In this document: piece after piece, positions 34,988-45,035 of the stretch
Layout: every line of letters begins with the position of its first letter
Numbering within the stretch: the first letter of the stretch is position 1
Source of the DNA: Apoda limacodes
Taxonomy: Eukaryota > Arthropoda > Insecta > Lepidoptera > Limacodidae
Assembly (NCBI GenBank): GCA_946406115.1
Contig: OX291548.1
Location: 6,684,373 to 6,748,372, forward strand
Length of the DNA: 64,000 nt
Reading direction: 5' to 3'
Notes under the pieces: model-generated
Database searches by the model: none
What the model was told of the DNA's origin: nothing
The model's input: the letters and a program-made list of their open reading frames with translations, nothing else
Position numbers and translations under genes: made by a program

Positions 34988-35460
34988 ATTTTTTTTTTAC
35001 TGACTGACTATGCAGTTGGCTGTTGCAGCCATTACTGCTTCACCGGGATTTTTGGGGTGAGAATCTGAAGGAGCCTTAGCCAATATAGCGCCCAATGCTC
35101 AAGGGCTCCCCGCGGGGAGAGCCTTGGCTTGGGTTGTCGCTCTCGGGGACATCTCTTCGACCGGCGTGAGTCTCGAACCCGAAGGTGAGTCAGAAAGGAG
35201 TTCCCCGTTACGCGGGGGTATGCGATTGAGTGGGGGCGAGAAGCGCCCCGACACTCTTTGATACCTCTTGTATTTTTGCGGGCGTCGACGAACCCGGGGA
35301 CGTCGGCGTCGTGTTAGGGGGAGGCCCTATTAGGGGAGATCGTAGAGACTGATCTCGTTATCCGGACAGCGAGATTGTCATCTGAGGCCGTTAGTACGTG
35401 CCGAGGCCGCCTAAAGCTAGGTTTGCGACCGTGCCGAGGTCGGTCGGGCTACTGTATGCT
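34988..35460 (-). mobile_element. GC-rich segment, probable LINE 3' UTR (minus)
   Basis: About 440 bp of GC-rich sequence stands out sharply from the AT-rich surroundings (CTCCCCGCGGGGAGAGCC at 35106-35123, GGGGGCGAGAAGCGCCCCGA at 35232-35251). It is bounded at its low-coordinate side by a T-run at 34990-34999, which on the minus strand would be a poly(A) tail. No protein frame is evident. I infer an untranslated region of a non-LTR element unrelated to the 39743 LINE. The family is not identified. Confidence 0.45.
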
Positions 35461-35909
35461 TAATCTGTTGTTTAAGTAGCAACTTTGTGTGTCTTATAGT
35501 TAAATTTTTTCTTTATACACCTTTCGTGATGTAACGCATATAATCTGGGTTCAAGGCTGAGCTGTATAAAGCTAAGACGCGCCTATTATAGGGGCGGTTG
35601 TATCAAACACACATTCCAACTATCTATAACAATATTATAAATTCGAAAGTGTATTTGTTTATCTTTTTAATATGGACCAGCAGGGTGACTTGATTCGTGG
35701 CAAAGGCACCTATAGCTTAAGCGAAGAAAAATAATGGAACAAATTTTACATTGTTGAAAGTGACAATTGGAAAAAAGTATTTTACGGTTAGAACCGCGGG
35801 ACATAGCAAGTGTTTATGATAAAAGTAAATTAAAGTCTTAAATAACTAAACTTGACTACAGTATGAGATTCTTGAAGAAATATGTGATTAGGTATGTAAA
35901 GGAAGACAA
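35461..35909. other. Intergenic DNA with a Helitron-head-like scrap
   Basis: 'ctataacaatattataaatt' with 'cgaaagtgtatttgttt' near 35622-35660 resembles the head of the Helitron-like family. No tail follows. Confidence 0.4.
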
Positions 35910-36015
35910 CGCGCGAGTGATACCCCTGGTGTTGCAAGCATCCATTGGCTAGGGTAACTGCTTAGCATCAGGCGGACCGTAAGTTTGCTTGCCATCTTGG
36001 TACCATATAAAAAAA
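35910..36015 (+). mobile_element. 5'-truncated LINE tail
   Basis: GCGCGAGTGATACCCCTGGT, GTTGCAAGCATCCATTGGCT, 'catcaggcggaccgtaagtt', then 'tgcttgccatcttggtacca' and a short A-run. It matches LINE positions 43261-43370 (the last ORF codons plus 3' UTR). Confidence 0.9.
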
Positions 36016-36385
36016 GCTAGAAAGAATATGTTTTTGTGGTCAATTTCTTAATGTTTTTACTTTTATCGTATAACTACAGGACAAGCGTTGGTCTGCCATG
36101 ATGGGATAAAGGGTTTCGTACTCATCTTAACATAAAATAAACTGAATTATTTCTGCAGTTGATCTGTGCGTGAACCATTTCTTAGATACACCGTTGTTCT
36201 CAACGGACAATTCAATTCTTAAACACAATTACATTAAATTATTAAATTAAATTAAAATTCATTTCTAAAAGTTTTTAAACGTTATGAGTCTAAAGGAATG
36301 GTCACATAGGACATACGATAAATTATAAGAGTTTCTTTTACGTACTACGTAACTTTCAAAATGTGTTATAAAAAACCACACAGCC
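36016..36385. other. Intergenic DNA
   Basis: Nothing supported. The 93-residue minus ORF at 36265-36546 is partly derived from the repeat that follows. Confidence 0.45.
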
Positions 36386-36515
36386 TTGGTTCCGTGCCCA
36401 AAATTATATTTAAGGGGGCTCCGATACAACAAACGTGATTTTTTTACCGTTTTTATAGATAATAGTACGGAACCCTTCGTGCGCGAGTCCGACTTACACT
36501 TGGCGGATTTTTTGC
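36386..36515 (-). repeat. GGTTCCGTACC-family repeat, copy 5, internally deleted (minus)
   Basis: The 3' terminus (TTGGTTCCGTGCCCAAA at 36386-36402) is joined directly to the 5' part (TTTAAGGGGGCTCCGATACA, ..., ACGGAACCCTTCGTGCGCGA, 'gtccgacttacacttggcgg'). About 270 bp of the interior is missing while both ends are kept. Confidence 0.85.
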
Positions 36516-38255
36516 GTAATAGCAGACATCTCCTACTCTGAAGCAAATCTTTTCCTACACACCCTTCTTTTTCATTTATTCACTTGATTATAATTACTGC
36601 TATATCCCTCGCTCTCTGAACCGCCCAAAATGGTATTTTAGTCAATTAGCATACGAAATTTCACTTGCAACTTTGCCTTCGGTTAATTACTTTCGTACTC
36701 GATTATATCTCCAAATTGGTGTATTTTAATTAACAAACAAGGTCTGCGCAACTGTTTACTGAACATGACGTTTTCTGCGATTTGATATATATGCAACTAC
36801 ATGTACGCTAGTTCATTGCTAAAAATCTTTTGTGTTATTTCCCATACATAGTACTTATTTACTTGACTGTTTGAAACTTTGAACGTTCAAATGATTGAAA
36901 ACGTTTTGAACCGTAGGGCTGTACTGACGTATATAATAGTAACCAGAGTAATGACGTACTTGTAAAATGTTGATGACAACTAGAGTGCTGTGGTTTTACA
37001 TGTTTGTTGTATTGATTTTAGTTAAATTTATTAAATTATTTCATTTAAGTTAATTTTATAAGTAATTATTTCTATTTAGTTATAGTTATTTTTTTTATTT
37101 AGATTTATTGAAGTGCATTGTAGCTTAGAGTTCTCTTGCGTCCCTTTTATTACCTTTTTACTAAGCATTTCTTATGCAGCACCTATATTGACCCCACAAT
37201 ATTATGTGAAACAAAAATACGCAACGTAACATATAACTACAGTCTGCTTATTAAATCCGACGAGACGTTATTTTCTTTTTGAGGTAAATCAAATAAAGTT
37301 TTCTTAGAAACAGAAATATGTAACAGTGATAGCTAAAGACATACAAAAAAAGCCTGCCAGTATTTATTAGACCACAACGTTAAACTAAATCCTATAGAAA
37401 ATTTATGTGTCGGTCGGTTCGGTTGCCTGGGGATGTTTTAAGAGTTAATCACTATTGTAAGGGGTATATACATATTCAACTAATGGAAATTGATCAATTG
37501 TGATGACCCTAAATTTAATTTTAGGCCCGTTGCTCTCATATTGCACTGTATAAGTCGGGTTTTAAGGGTCGGGTAATTAAGTTAAAAAAAGTTCTTTAAA
37601 TAACAAATTTAATAGTACATTATACAATAGCCTTTACTCGATTAGTAGAGTTTGAAGGCCGACCCGAAAGTAAAGCCTATAATAATACAAATCCAGCAAT
37701 AGTCTCACGGCTATACTGCCGTTGTTTTGAAGAACAGAGTATTTACGAAAAAACCATTTTAGGAAAATGACGCGATTAGTTTTTGTTAACTTTGTTCGAT
37801 TTTGACGAATTTAAGAAATATTAAAATAAAAATTTGCTGGCGAATAGTACAATAGAATCATTGCGCTTCAGTTATGTAGTTATTATTTTTATTAAGTATT
37901 GTTCTATCACGAGTTAAACTCATAATGTTGTTAATAAAATATAGAACTTACTGCCGCGGCCCGCAAACGCAGCATAACCGGGCGATCGAGAGTCGAAATA
38001 TACGCATCACATAGTCCGGTTATGCTCAGTTGTCGCCAAGGCTTGTAATAGTACTTTTCTCAAACATGCTTGTAAAAAAACTTATTATATTGTGAACTGT
38101 ATTGACAATAATAAAAATACTTTAGGTTTTTGCCGCCAATTCACCGCGTTGAAATGACGATTACTTTACTTTTTTAAATTAATTTAATAGCGCATTCGTT
38201 TCGTTGTCCCGGTCCGAAATTAAAATAAATTTAATGAGCTATCTCTTTAGTTATC
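36516..38255. other. AT-rich intergenic DNA
   Basis: No gene recognised. At 37970-38030 GCATAACCGG and CCGGTTATGC form a 10-bp inverted pair about 45 bp apart. Confidence 0.4.
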
Positions 38256-38697
38256 AATGTTGACATCTAATTCCAACACCAGATGCATCAATTTTGCGTT
38301 TCCGACCCTTTTAAAATCTACACACTTATTTCTTGAAAAACCCACATGGTTGTCTTTTAAAAAAACCTTGACAGGGAGCTCATCCCACAACCTAAGCGTT
38401 TGCGGGAGGAAGTCCCACTTAAACTGCGTTGTAGGGGACCATTAAGGTTCAAATGTGTACGGATGAATTCCCTGCCGACAGCAAGCGGTACGGTGGTATA
38501 AATTATTCGTGGGCATCATTTTCAGAATTCTTAAGAACACATCCCATTATGCAAGCGGTAGCACACACATGAAGTCAAACTCTCCCTTCAAACTTAAAAG
38601 TTTCAATAAGGGAGTTTGAGATCGTCGACGATTCTATCAGCCCATTAGCGGTCAAAAGGGCAAAATGTGGTTTCACCTGCCCAGAGACGACAGCTGA
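38256..38697 (-). pseudogene. LINE fragment, C-terminal ORF region
   Basis: The reverse complement aligns with LINE 42845-43290. The blocks are CATCTCTGGGCAGGTG-like, GAATTGTCGACGATC, TTGAAGGGAGAGTTTGACTT in place of the GAGAGACTTTGCCTC block, CTACCGCTTG(T/C)A(C/T)AATGGG, GATGCCCACG, and TCGGCAGGGAATTCAT. After AATGAGCTCCCTG-like sequence it runs into a diverged end near 38256. Frames are broken. The 3' UTR signature is not present. Divergence is intermediate between the copies at 602 and 53728. Confidence 0.85.
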
Positions 38698-39014
38698 AAA
38701 TTTTAAGTGTACATAACTATTACATATATACAACCTTAAATTTCATATATTTTCCACATGCTAAATTAATAACATACTTTAAGTACTTAGTATTACCTGT
38801 ATAAGGGATACCTTACATCGCTATCTATATCTATCACTTCAGTATCTGGAGTCTAAAAAAGCATATAAAATAATAAAGTTAAGAAAAGTAAATAAGAACA
38901 TGAAAAGGACTCAAAAGTAAAGAAAATAAGACTTTCCGTCGCACCAAATGTGTCTGACAACTTTATTCTACATTCGCTATACATCACGTCATCAGCCTAC
39001 ACATTCTTCATTGT
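38698..39014. other. AT-rich intergenic DNA
   Basis: Nothing recognised. Confidence 0.45.
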
Positions 39015-39175
39015 TTCAGGTAAATAACAACAACTGCAGTTTCCAACGCTGGCTGAAAATCGGCGCGTTGCGACAATATATACACAAGTGTGGACGAATT
39101 CCCACAGTCACATATTTTCCGCTGAAAGAGCTGAAGCCGTTCGGGTAAATTGTTCCATCGGTGATGGATTTTCAG
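39015..39175 (+). repeat. Unnamed dispersed repeat R, copy 1
   Basis: It matches the reverse complement of 50258-50412 over about 155 bp, including 'ctgcagtttccaa', 'gcgcgttg(c/t)ga', 'gaattccc(a/g)ca(g/a)tcacata' and 'cgttcgggtaaattgttc'. Neither copy has a clear ORF; the 66-residue frame 38948-39148 covers it by chance or as a relic. Confidence 0.75.
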
Positions 39176-39727
39176 CAACAAAATAAAAGTTCTCCCGATA
39201 TTTTACTTTGAAATGAAAATGGTTTGAAATTTGTTAATACGACATATGAATACTATTTTAAATTCTATCAGAATTTCATTAATTTCCGCTACAAGATGAA
39301 GAATAAAGTTTTTAGACTAGATATTTTTGGAAATCGCAGAGTAGGACAGCTGCCCATTAGGTAGACTTACGACCTAGCTAGAGCCGCGGGAAGTCACCCA
39401 GTCGCTTGCACCAAGAGTCTAAGGCAGTAGTAAATTTTAGGGCATTAGATTTTTAGATAACTTTTTTTTACCTCATATTTACGGGACGAAACAATTGATA
39501 CGTGACGAAACTATAAGTGCAAATTTTTTTTTATCGTTTCACTGCTTAAAAGTATCAAATGGACAGTAAAGATATGACGAAACTGTGTATTTGCTACCGT
39601 TTTTACCCTAACATTGACAAATGGAGAAACGGATGAATAAGACGGAATTTATTTTCATTTTTTGACTACGGAGTCCTAATTTTTGACAAATAAATGGACG
39701 CACAGATATGACACAGAATTATAGTAC
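39176..39727. other. Intergenic DNA
   Basis: A GC-richer piece at 39355-39425 (CCGCGGGAAGTCACCCAGTC) looks like part of a repeat I cannot place. 'acggagtcctaattttt' at 39668-39684 resembles the GGTTCCGTACC repeat terminus. Confidence 0.4.
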
Positions 39728-39742
39728 AACAAACTTTTCTGA
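39728..39742 (+). repeat. Left part of a MITE split by the LINE
   Basis: ACAACAAACTTTTCTGA is the terminal repeat of the element seen whole at 50038-50159. It breaks off exactly where the LINE 5' UTR starts. Confidence 0.7.
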
Positions 39743-40342
39743 GGTAGGGCACTGCAAGTACTCGCTCGAATAAGCCACCCGAACAACTAAGCAGGGCATA
39801 GCGAGTACTTGCTCGAATGAGCGGCCCGAACTGGGGAAGTACCTCCACCTTACAGAAAACCGCGGCCATAATAACACTAACATTGAGTAGTGTTGTGTTC
39901 CTGGCGGTGAGTAAGGTTGCCAGAGCTCTTTGAGGATTCGCTGCACGGACAGCGGAGGACCGGCGGTGCTTGTTGCTGTCATACTCGGCATAGACGCGGC
40001 GTGCTGGTTCGGCGGTCAGGGAGACCTGATGAAACGGCTGACCGCTGGCCGCCCGCAGGTTGAACGGGATCCCGAACCCAGGGATCACTTAATCTCCGCC
40101 CTGGGAGGCTGATTCGCCAGCCTGTGTAAAGTATCTGAAGTGGTAGTCGTGCCGGAGAAGGAGACCGGAGTGGACCCGGCTACTACAACAGAGGGGGATC
40201 AGGGGCCCTTCCACCCGCCGTGCCAGCAACCGTATCATCTGTGGCGAGCTTCGGCAGTCTTAGAACCGCACCCTTTGCCCTCTATGCTGTCTGTGCAGTG
40301 AATCCTCATCCTTAGTCTTAGTAACTTTTTTTTATATATATT
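39743..40342 (+). promoter_or_regulatory. LINE 5' UTR with a short internal duplication
   Basis: A GC-rich leader with no ORF1 (gag-like) frame longer than 60 codons. Near its start two ~40-bp units (39745-39785, 39793-39833) repeat AGGGCA...GAGTACTTGCTCGAAT and AGCGGCCCGAAC-like sequence. LINEs of this type usually carry an internal promoter in the leader, which I infer here but cannot see. Minus-strand ORFs at 39666-40088 and 39719-39991 are shadows of it. Confidence 0.65.
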
Positions 40343-43309
40343 ATGGCCAGAAGACAGAAAAAGAAAAGAGTTTGCACAGCGGCTACTCCATCCACATATA
40401 ATGTGGATTTTTGCAACATCAGGGGTATTCACGCAAATCTTAACGCAGTCCACCACCATCTCGAAACTGCGCAGCCGACCATTCTTTTTCTAACGGAGAC
40501 GCAGATATCCTGCCCGGCCGACACATCATACCTTCATTATCCCGGCTACAAACTCGAACACAATTTTATGAGTCGTGCCGGTGTATGTATGTTCGTCCGG
40601 GAGGATATCTGCTGTCGCCGCCTTCATAGCCTTGAAGACAGGGACCTGGCGATATTGTGGGTGCGCGTAGATTACGGCGGCCACACTCGTATCTATGCGT
40701 GCCTATACAGGTCTCATAGCGGTGACACGGACGTAACTCGACTCTTCACGCACCTGAGTTTGACGACTGACAAAGTTCTAGAGCAATATCCCACAGCAGA
40801 ACTAGTTATTTTGGGAGACTTTAACGCCCACCATCGCGAGTGGCTCAGTTCTCGAACCAATAACTATGCTGGGATATCTGCTCATGAATTTGCTCTGACC
40901 TATGGATTCTCTCAGCTGGTACTTTCTCCAACGAGAATACCAGATATAGAGGAACATACGAGCTCCTTACTGGACCTTCTGCTGACTACTCGTCCGGACG
41001 GGTACTCCGTCTCAGTGGATGCGCCTCTTGGCTCCTCGGACCACTGTCTCGTTCGGACTCAAGTGTCATGCACACAACCTGATCCTTCTGGGCCAACTAA
41101 CTGGCGTCGTGTGTGGCACTATAAGTCGGCAGACTGGGATGGATTGCGTGAATTTTACGCATCGTACCCGTGGAGGCAGATCTGCTTTAACTCAGAAGAT
41201 CCTGACGTCTGCGCAGCCGCAGTCACTGAGACAATCCTTGCTGGTATGGAATGCTATATTCCTAACCCGCGAGTAGCTGCCGGCGTCAAAAAACGACCGT
41301 GGTTTAATAGGTCTTGCAGAAAAGCTAAAATTCTTAAGCAAAATGCATATGAGGCTTGGACCACGGCTCGTTATAATAAGGATCCGAATATTTCTGAGTT
41401 AAAACGCAAATTAAATGCTGCCTCGAGGTTCAGTAAGAAAGCAACTGCCAGAGCAAAATTCCAATTCATCGGCAAAATAGGTGGGCGACTTGCGAGCTAT
41501 CCTTCTGGGAGTCGTGCTTTCTGGTCGCTTGCCAAAGCTGCCGAAGGGAACTTCTGCCAGTCGTCGTTACCACCACTGCGAAAGACCGATGGTGACTTGG
41601 CCCATAGTGCTAAAGAGAAAGCCGATCTACTGGGCAGTCTCTTTGCCTCGAACTCGAATATGAACGATGAAGGCGCTGTACCACCTACTATACCGTGGTG
41701 CGGTAAGTCCATGCCGGAAATCTCCATAACGCAGCGGGAGGTCAGGCGGGCGTTGCTTTCTCTAGACGTTCATAAGTCGAGTGGGCCAGACGGTATACCA
41801 GCAGTGGTGCTTAAGCAGTGTGCTCCTGAGTTATGTCCTGTACTCACGCGCCTCTTCGCGCTTTCCTACCACACTAGGCAATTTCCGTCTACATGGAAGA
41901 CTGCGAATGTGCACCCGGTGCCCAAAAAGGGCGATAGATCAGATCCATCGAATTACAGGCCTATCGCTATTACCTCTCTCCTCTCTAAGGTGATGGAGCG
42001 TGTGATCAACACACAGCTTCTAAGATACCTAGAAGCACACGATCTGGTGAGTGACCGTCAATATGGCTTTCGCCACGGTCGCTCGACTGGTGACCTTCTA
42101 GTGTATCTCACACACCGATGGGCACTAGCCATTGAGAGTCAGGGGGAGGCATTGGCATGTAGCCTGGACATAGCGAAGGCGTTCGATCGGGTCTGGCACC
42201 GCGGTCTTCTATCGAAGTTGCCATCTTACGGAGTGCCCGAGGGTTTGTGCAAATGGGTGGCTAGCTTTTTGTCCGGCAGACGCATACGAACTGTAGTTGA
42301 CGGTAGTTGCTCTGATAGCATGGACATTAATGCTGGTGTCCCGCAAGGCTCTGTGCTGTCTCCTACGCTGTTTCTACTGCATATCAATGACATGTTGGAC
42401 ATCAACAACATACATTGCTATGCAGATGACAGTACTGGAGACACTTTTTACACGGGTCGTGCAAACATCCCTCGTTCCCTTGTGGAGGAAAACCGCGGAG
42501 AACTTGTGTCTCAAATCGAGACCACACTGTCCCAGGTCTCTGACTGGGGACGGGTAAACTTGGTCCGATTCAACCCTACAAAGACACAAGTGTGCGCGTT
42601 CACCGCTAAGAAAACTCCATTCACTGTGGTCCCACAATTCCAGAACACTCCCCTCTCCATCTCCAAGAGCATTGGGATCCTTGGTGTCGACATCTCCAGC
42701 GATGTTCAGTTCCGAGATCATTTACAAGATAAGGTAAAGCTGGCGTCCAAAAAACTTGGTGTACTCAACAGAGCGAAGCAGTACTTCACGTCGGGGCAAA
42801 GGTTGTTACTTTACAAGTCGCAAGTTCGGCCCCATATGGAGTACTGCTGCCATCTCTGGGCAGGTGCACCCGGATACCAGCTTGACCCTTTTGACTCGGT
42901 TCAACGACGGGCTGTGAGAATTGTCGACGATCCCAAACTCACTTGCGGTATCGAGCCCTTAAGTCTGAGGAGAGACTTTGCCTCACTGTGTGTGTTCTAC
43001 CGCTTGTACAATGGGTTGTGTTCTGAGGAATTGTTCGAAATGATGCCCACGGCTACTTTCTACCATCGCACCGCTCGCCATCGGCAGGGAATTCATTCTC
43101 ACACTTTAGAACCTAAATGGTCGCGTACAGTGCGGTTTCAGAGAAACTTCCTCCCGCGAACGCTTAAGTTGTGGAATGAGCTCCCTGCCAAGGTTTTCTG
43201 CAAGGACTACAGTATGGAGTTCTTCAAGAAAGAAGTTATTAGATTTCTGAAGGGTCGGCAACGCGCAAGTGATACCCCTGGTGTTGCAAGCGTCCATAGG
43301 CTACGGTGA
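40343..43309 (+). CDS. LINE ORF: AP endonuclease plus reverse transcriptase
   Basis: The 988-residue protein nicks target DNA and copies the element's RNA at the nick (target-primed reverse transcription). The endonuclease (about 20-240) has the expected residues: Asn25 in FCNIRG, Glu52 in LTETQ, Asp159 and Asn161 in LGDFNAH, and SSDH at 231-234. The reverse transcriptase (about 470-760) shows SSGPDGIP at 479-486, NYRPIAITSLLSKVMER at 537-553, YGFRHGRST at 574-582, SLDIAKAFDRVWH at 607-619 with both Asp, GVPQGSVLSP at 665-674 and the YADD box at 693-696. A conserved C-terminal zone (YCCHLWAG..., then TARHRQG, LWNELP) follows. There is no stop or frameshift, so the enzyme could be active. The ATG at 40343 follows a TA-rich tract, and the basic start (ARRQKKKR) suggests nucleic-acid binding. 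Small ORFs nested on both strands are shadows. Confidence 0.97.
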   Translation: MARRQKKKRVCTAATPSTYNVDFCNIRGIHANLNAVHHHLETAQPTILFLTETQISCPADTSYLHYPGYKLEHNFMSRAGVCMFVREDICCRRLHSLEDRDLAILWVRVDYGGHTRIYACLYRSHSGDTDVTRLFTHLSLTTDKVLEQYPTAELVILGDFNAHHREWLSSRTNNYAGISAHEFALTYGFSQLVLSPTRIPDIEEHTSSLLDLLLTTRPDGYSVSVDAPLGSSDHCLVRTQVSCTQPDPSGPTNWRRVWHYKSADWDGLREFYASYPWRQICFNSEDPDVCAAAVTETILAGMECYIPNPRVAAGVKKRPWFNRSCRKAKILKQNAYEAWTTARYNKDPNISELKRKLNAASRFSKKATARAKFQFIGKIGGRLASYPSGSRAFWSLAKAAEGNFCQSSLPPLRKTDGDLAHSAKEKADLLGSLFASNSNMNDEGAVPPTIPWCGKSMPEISITQREVRRALLSLDVHKSSGPDGIPAVVLKQCAPELCPVLTRLFALSYHTRQFPSTWKTANVHPVPKKGDRSDPSNYRPIAITSLLSKVMERVINTQLLRYLEAHDLVSDRQYGFRHGRSTGDLLVYLTHRWALAIESQGEALACSLDIAKAFDRVWHRGLLSKLPSYGVPEGLCKWVASFLSGRRIRTVVDGSCSDSMDINAGVPQGSVLSPTLFLLHINDMLDINNIHCYADDSTGDTFYTGRANIPRSLVEENRGELVSQIETTLSQVSDWGRVNLVRFNPTKTQVCAFTAKKTPFTVVPQFQNTPLSISKSIGILGVDISSDVQFRDHLQDKVKLASKKLGVLNRAKQYFTSGQRLLLYKSQVRPHMEYCCHLWAGAPGYQLDPFDSVQRRAVRIVDDPKLTCGIEPLSLRRDFASLCVFYRLYNGLCSEELFEMMPTATFYHRTARHRQGIHSHTLEPKWSRTVRFQRNFLPRTLKLWNELPAKVFCKDYSMEFFKKEVIRFLKGRQRASDTPGVASVHRLR

Positions 43310-43386
43310 CCGCTTACCATCAGGCGGGCCGTAAGCTTGTTTGCCACCTTAGTGGTATAAAAAATAAAAAAAAAAAAAAAAAAAAA
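43310..43386 (+). terminator. LINE 3' UTR and poly(A) tail
   Basis: Only about 50 bp separate the stop codon from the A-rich end. The segment CATCAGGCGGGCCGTAAGCT...TTGCCACC is the part preserved in the truncated copies at 20725 and 35910, and in diverged form at 612. That fits a role as the reverse transcriptase recognition site (inference). No AATAAA precedes the A-run; TATAAAAAATAAAA is the tail itself. Confidence 0.8.
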
Positions 43387-43470
43387 GCAAAACTAGAGTC
43401 GCATTATTGAAATGATGGGACCCTACAACGATACTAGCGACAAAACATCCAAGGTAAGTTTTTTGCTTAC
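43387..43470 (+). repeat. Right part of the MITE split by the LINE
   Basis: 'gcaaaactagagtcgcatta', 'aatgatgggaccctacaacg' and 'atactagcgacaaaacat' align with the interior of 50074-50133. The outer terminal repeat is degraded to 'gtaagttttttgc'. Confidence 0.75.
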
Positions 43471-44797
43471 GGAACCCTAAAAATAGAAATGTCAAAATCG
43501 GTTTTTTATCCGCTTTAAACTGGCAGAATGTCCTATGTCAAATGCATAAAAGTCATAGCAGTCATTGGATTTATTAGGCTTACCATACACTTCGGTAAAA
43601 TTCCGTGCGTTTTTTTTGGTAAGTGTGAACGACACAAAGAAACTGCGCGCACTGCGACAGATAATAGCATGGATCTGTGTGATTTGTTGCGGTGCGTTTC
43701 TGCGCAGAATTTTTTGCACTCTATGGACTTATGATGGATGAAACCCCACACACTACGTTAAAAAATCCCAAGATCACCGAAATAGTTCTCGTAATTCGGT
43801 GGAGGAATTTTGTTACTACGTGTTTTACGGATAAAGGTTTTTTTATTATTACTGGTAGTCTCCAACTCGTATGCTTTTGTAAATTTAAGGCCAATAATTC
43901 CTCAAATCTGACGAAATCTGATGCGTTACAATTTTTAAATACGCATTGCAACTCGCCGCTCCACAGTGCACCCAGCCTTGGTTGATGTTGACTTATCGAC
44001 TAAAGTGCACCACTTCATAAAAGTTTGCACAAATTAAAATGCGGACCGATAAAATTCTATCTTATATTGTTTTGTTAATGTAATTCACAGTGGTGCCTCC
44101 GACACGCAGAAACTTACGTGGCGCACAGTGTAAACACACAAATTATTATTTAGAAGGTCGTCTATCAATCTAATCAAGGTTTAAATTATACTAGTGAACA
44201 CATTATCTAAGCTATCGTTAGCAAATTTAAATGGGACCGATGGAAGCGGGTAAAAACTTTCATATTATGGTTTATTTATTAAGGAGTTCTGAAGAAACAT
44301 TAAAAAAATACAACCTAATTTAGAACCTCCTCGTTTTTTGCAGTCGGCTAGAAATACGACTTTCATACAAACTTTCAAGCATCTTTTGGCCACTCAATCC
44401 GTCTTTGACGTAAAAAATATTGTAACAGTAATTATTTGTACGACATCGTTTTCCTCAAAAACAAATGTCATCCCCTAACATCAAAAACATAAGACACTTT
44501 TATATAAAATGACTTTATTTTTTGCATTGATACATTTATATACGTATGTTTGTAGAAAAGAAGTTATGACTAAAAATTATCGAATTATGTAATAAAGATA
44601 CACTTGTGTACGTGCAATTTTCTACTCTTCTGCCCAAGCCAATAACCTCACAAATGATTAAGCGTATAACGGGGAAGCGTCAGTACCTTCCCTATATATT
44701 AAACTAGCAATTCCTGCGAGTTATAATTTTTTTTTTTCTTATTCGGGCGGATTATTTTTCCAAAAACGGTAAAATACTGCAATTTAAATTTGCCACC
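43471..44797. other. Intergenic DNA
   Basis: A cluster of overlapping ORFs of 68-97 residues on both strands at 43492-43985 shows no domain and overlaps in four frames. I reject them as genes. The stretch beyond 44000 is AT-rich with nothing recognised. Confidence 0.4.
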
Positions 44798-45035
44798 TAA
44801 ACGCCAAATAGGTACCAATTTTATGCAATTACCTTTGAAACTGACGGATTTTCATACAAAATTCCAAACCCCATTTTACCTCTTTAGTGGATGAATTTCG
44901 CATAACCCTTTCTTAGTGAAGCCTTACTTCAAGTATGCGTTATGCCAACTTTAAAGTTTCTAGATCCAGTGGTTAGGGCTGTGCGTTAATATGTCATTGA
45001 ATCAGCCAGTCAGTTTCTTCTTTTATATATTAGTA
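44798..45035 (+). repeat. Dispersed repeat S, copy 1
   Basis: It includes 'ccaaaccccattttacctct', 'gtttctagatccagtggtta' and GGGCTGTGCGTTAATATGTC followed by 'agccagtcagtttcttcttt' and TATATATTAGTA. The same order recurs at 45690-45930. It is probably the 3' region of a non-LTR or Helitron-type element common in Lepidoptera. Confidence 0.5.

Larger units (their letters stand above)
39743..43386 (+). mobile_element. Full-length non-LTR retrotransposon (LINE)
   Basis: The 3644-bp element comprises a 600-bp 5' UTR, one 988-codon ORF, a 3' UTR of about 50 bp and a terminal A-rich run at 43360-43386. It is distinctly more GC-rich than its flanks. Boundaries are fixed by the interrupted MITE: left half at 39728-39742 and right half at 43387-43470. 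Compared with the whole MITE copy at 50038, about 15 bp of target are missing and I see no clear target-site duplication. The 3' signature (CATCAGGCGGGCCGTAAGCT, TTGTTTGCCACCTTAGTGGT) identifies six truncated relatives in this window. Domain order and motifs place it among APE-type LINEs of the CR1/Jockey group; I cannot fix the clade by eye. It is probably the youngest element here. Confidence 0.95.

Noticed and set aside
39666..40088. Minus-strand ORFs of 140 and 90 codons
   Set aside because: They are the antisense of the GC-rich LINE 5' UTR.
43492..43985. Cluster of five overlapping ORFs just after the LINE
   Set aside because: They lie in opposite strands and several frames over one stretch, with no domain and no shared codon bias.
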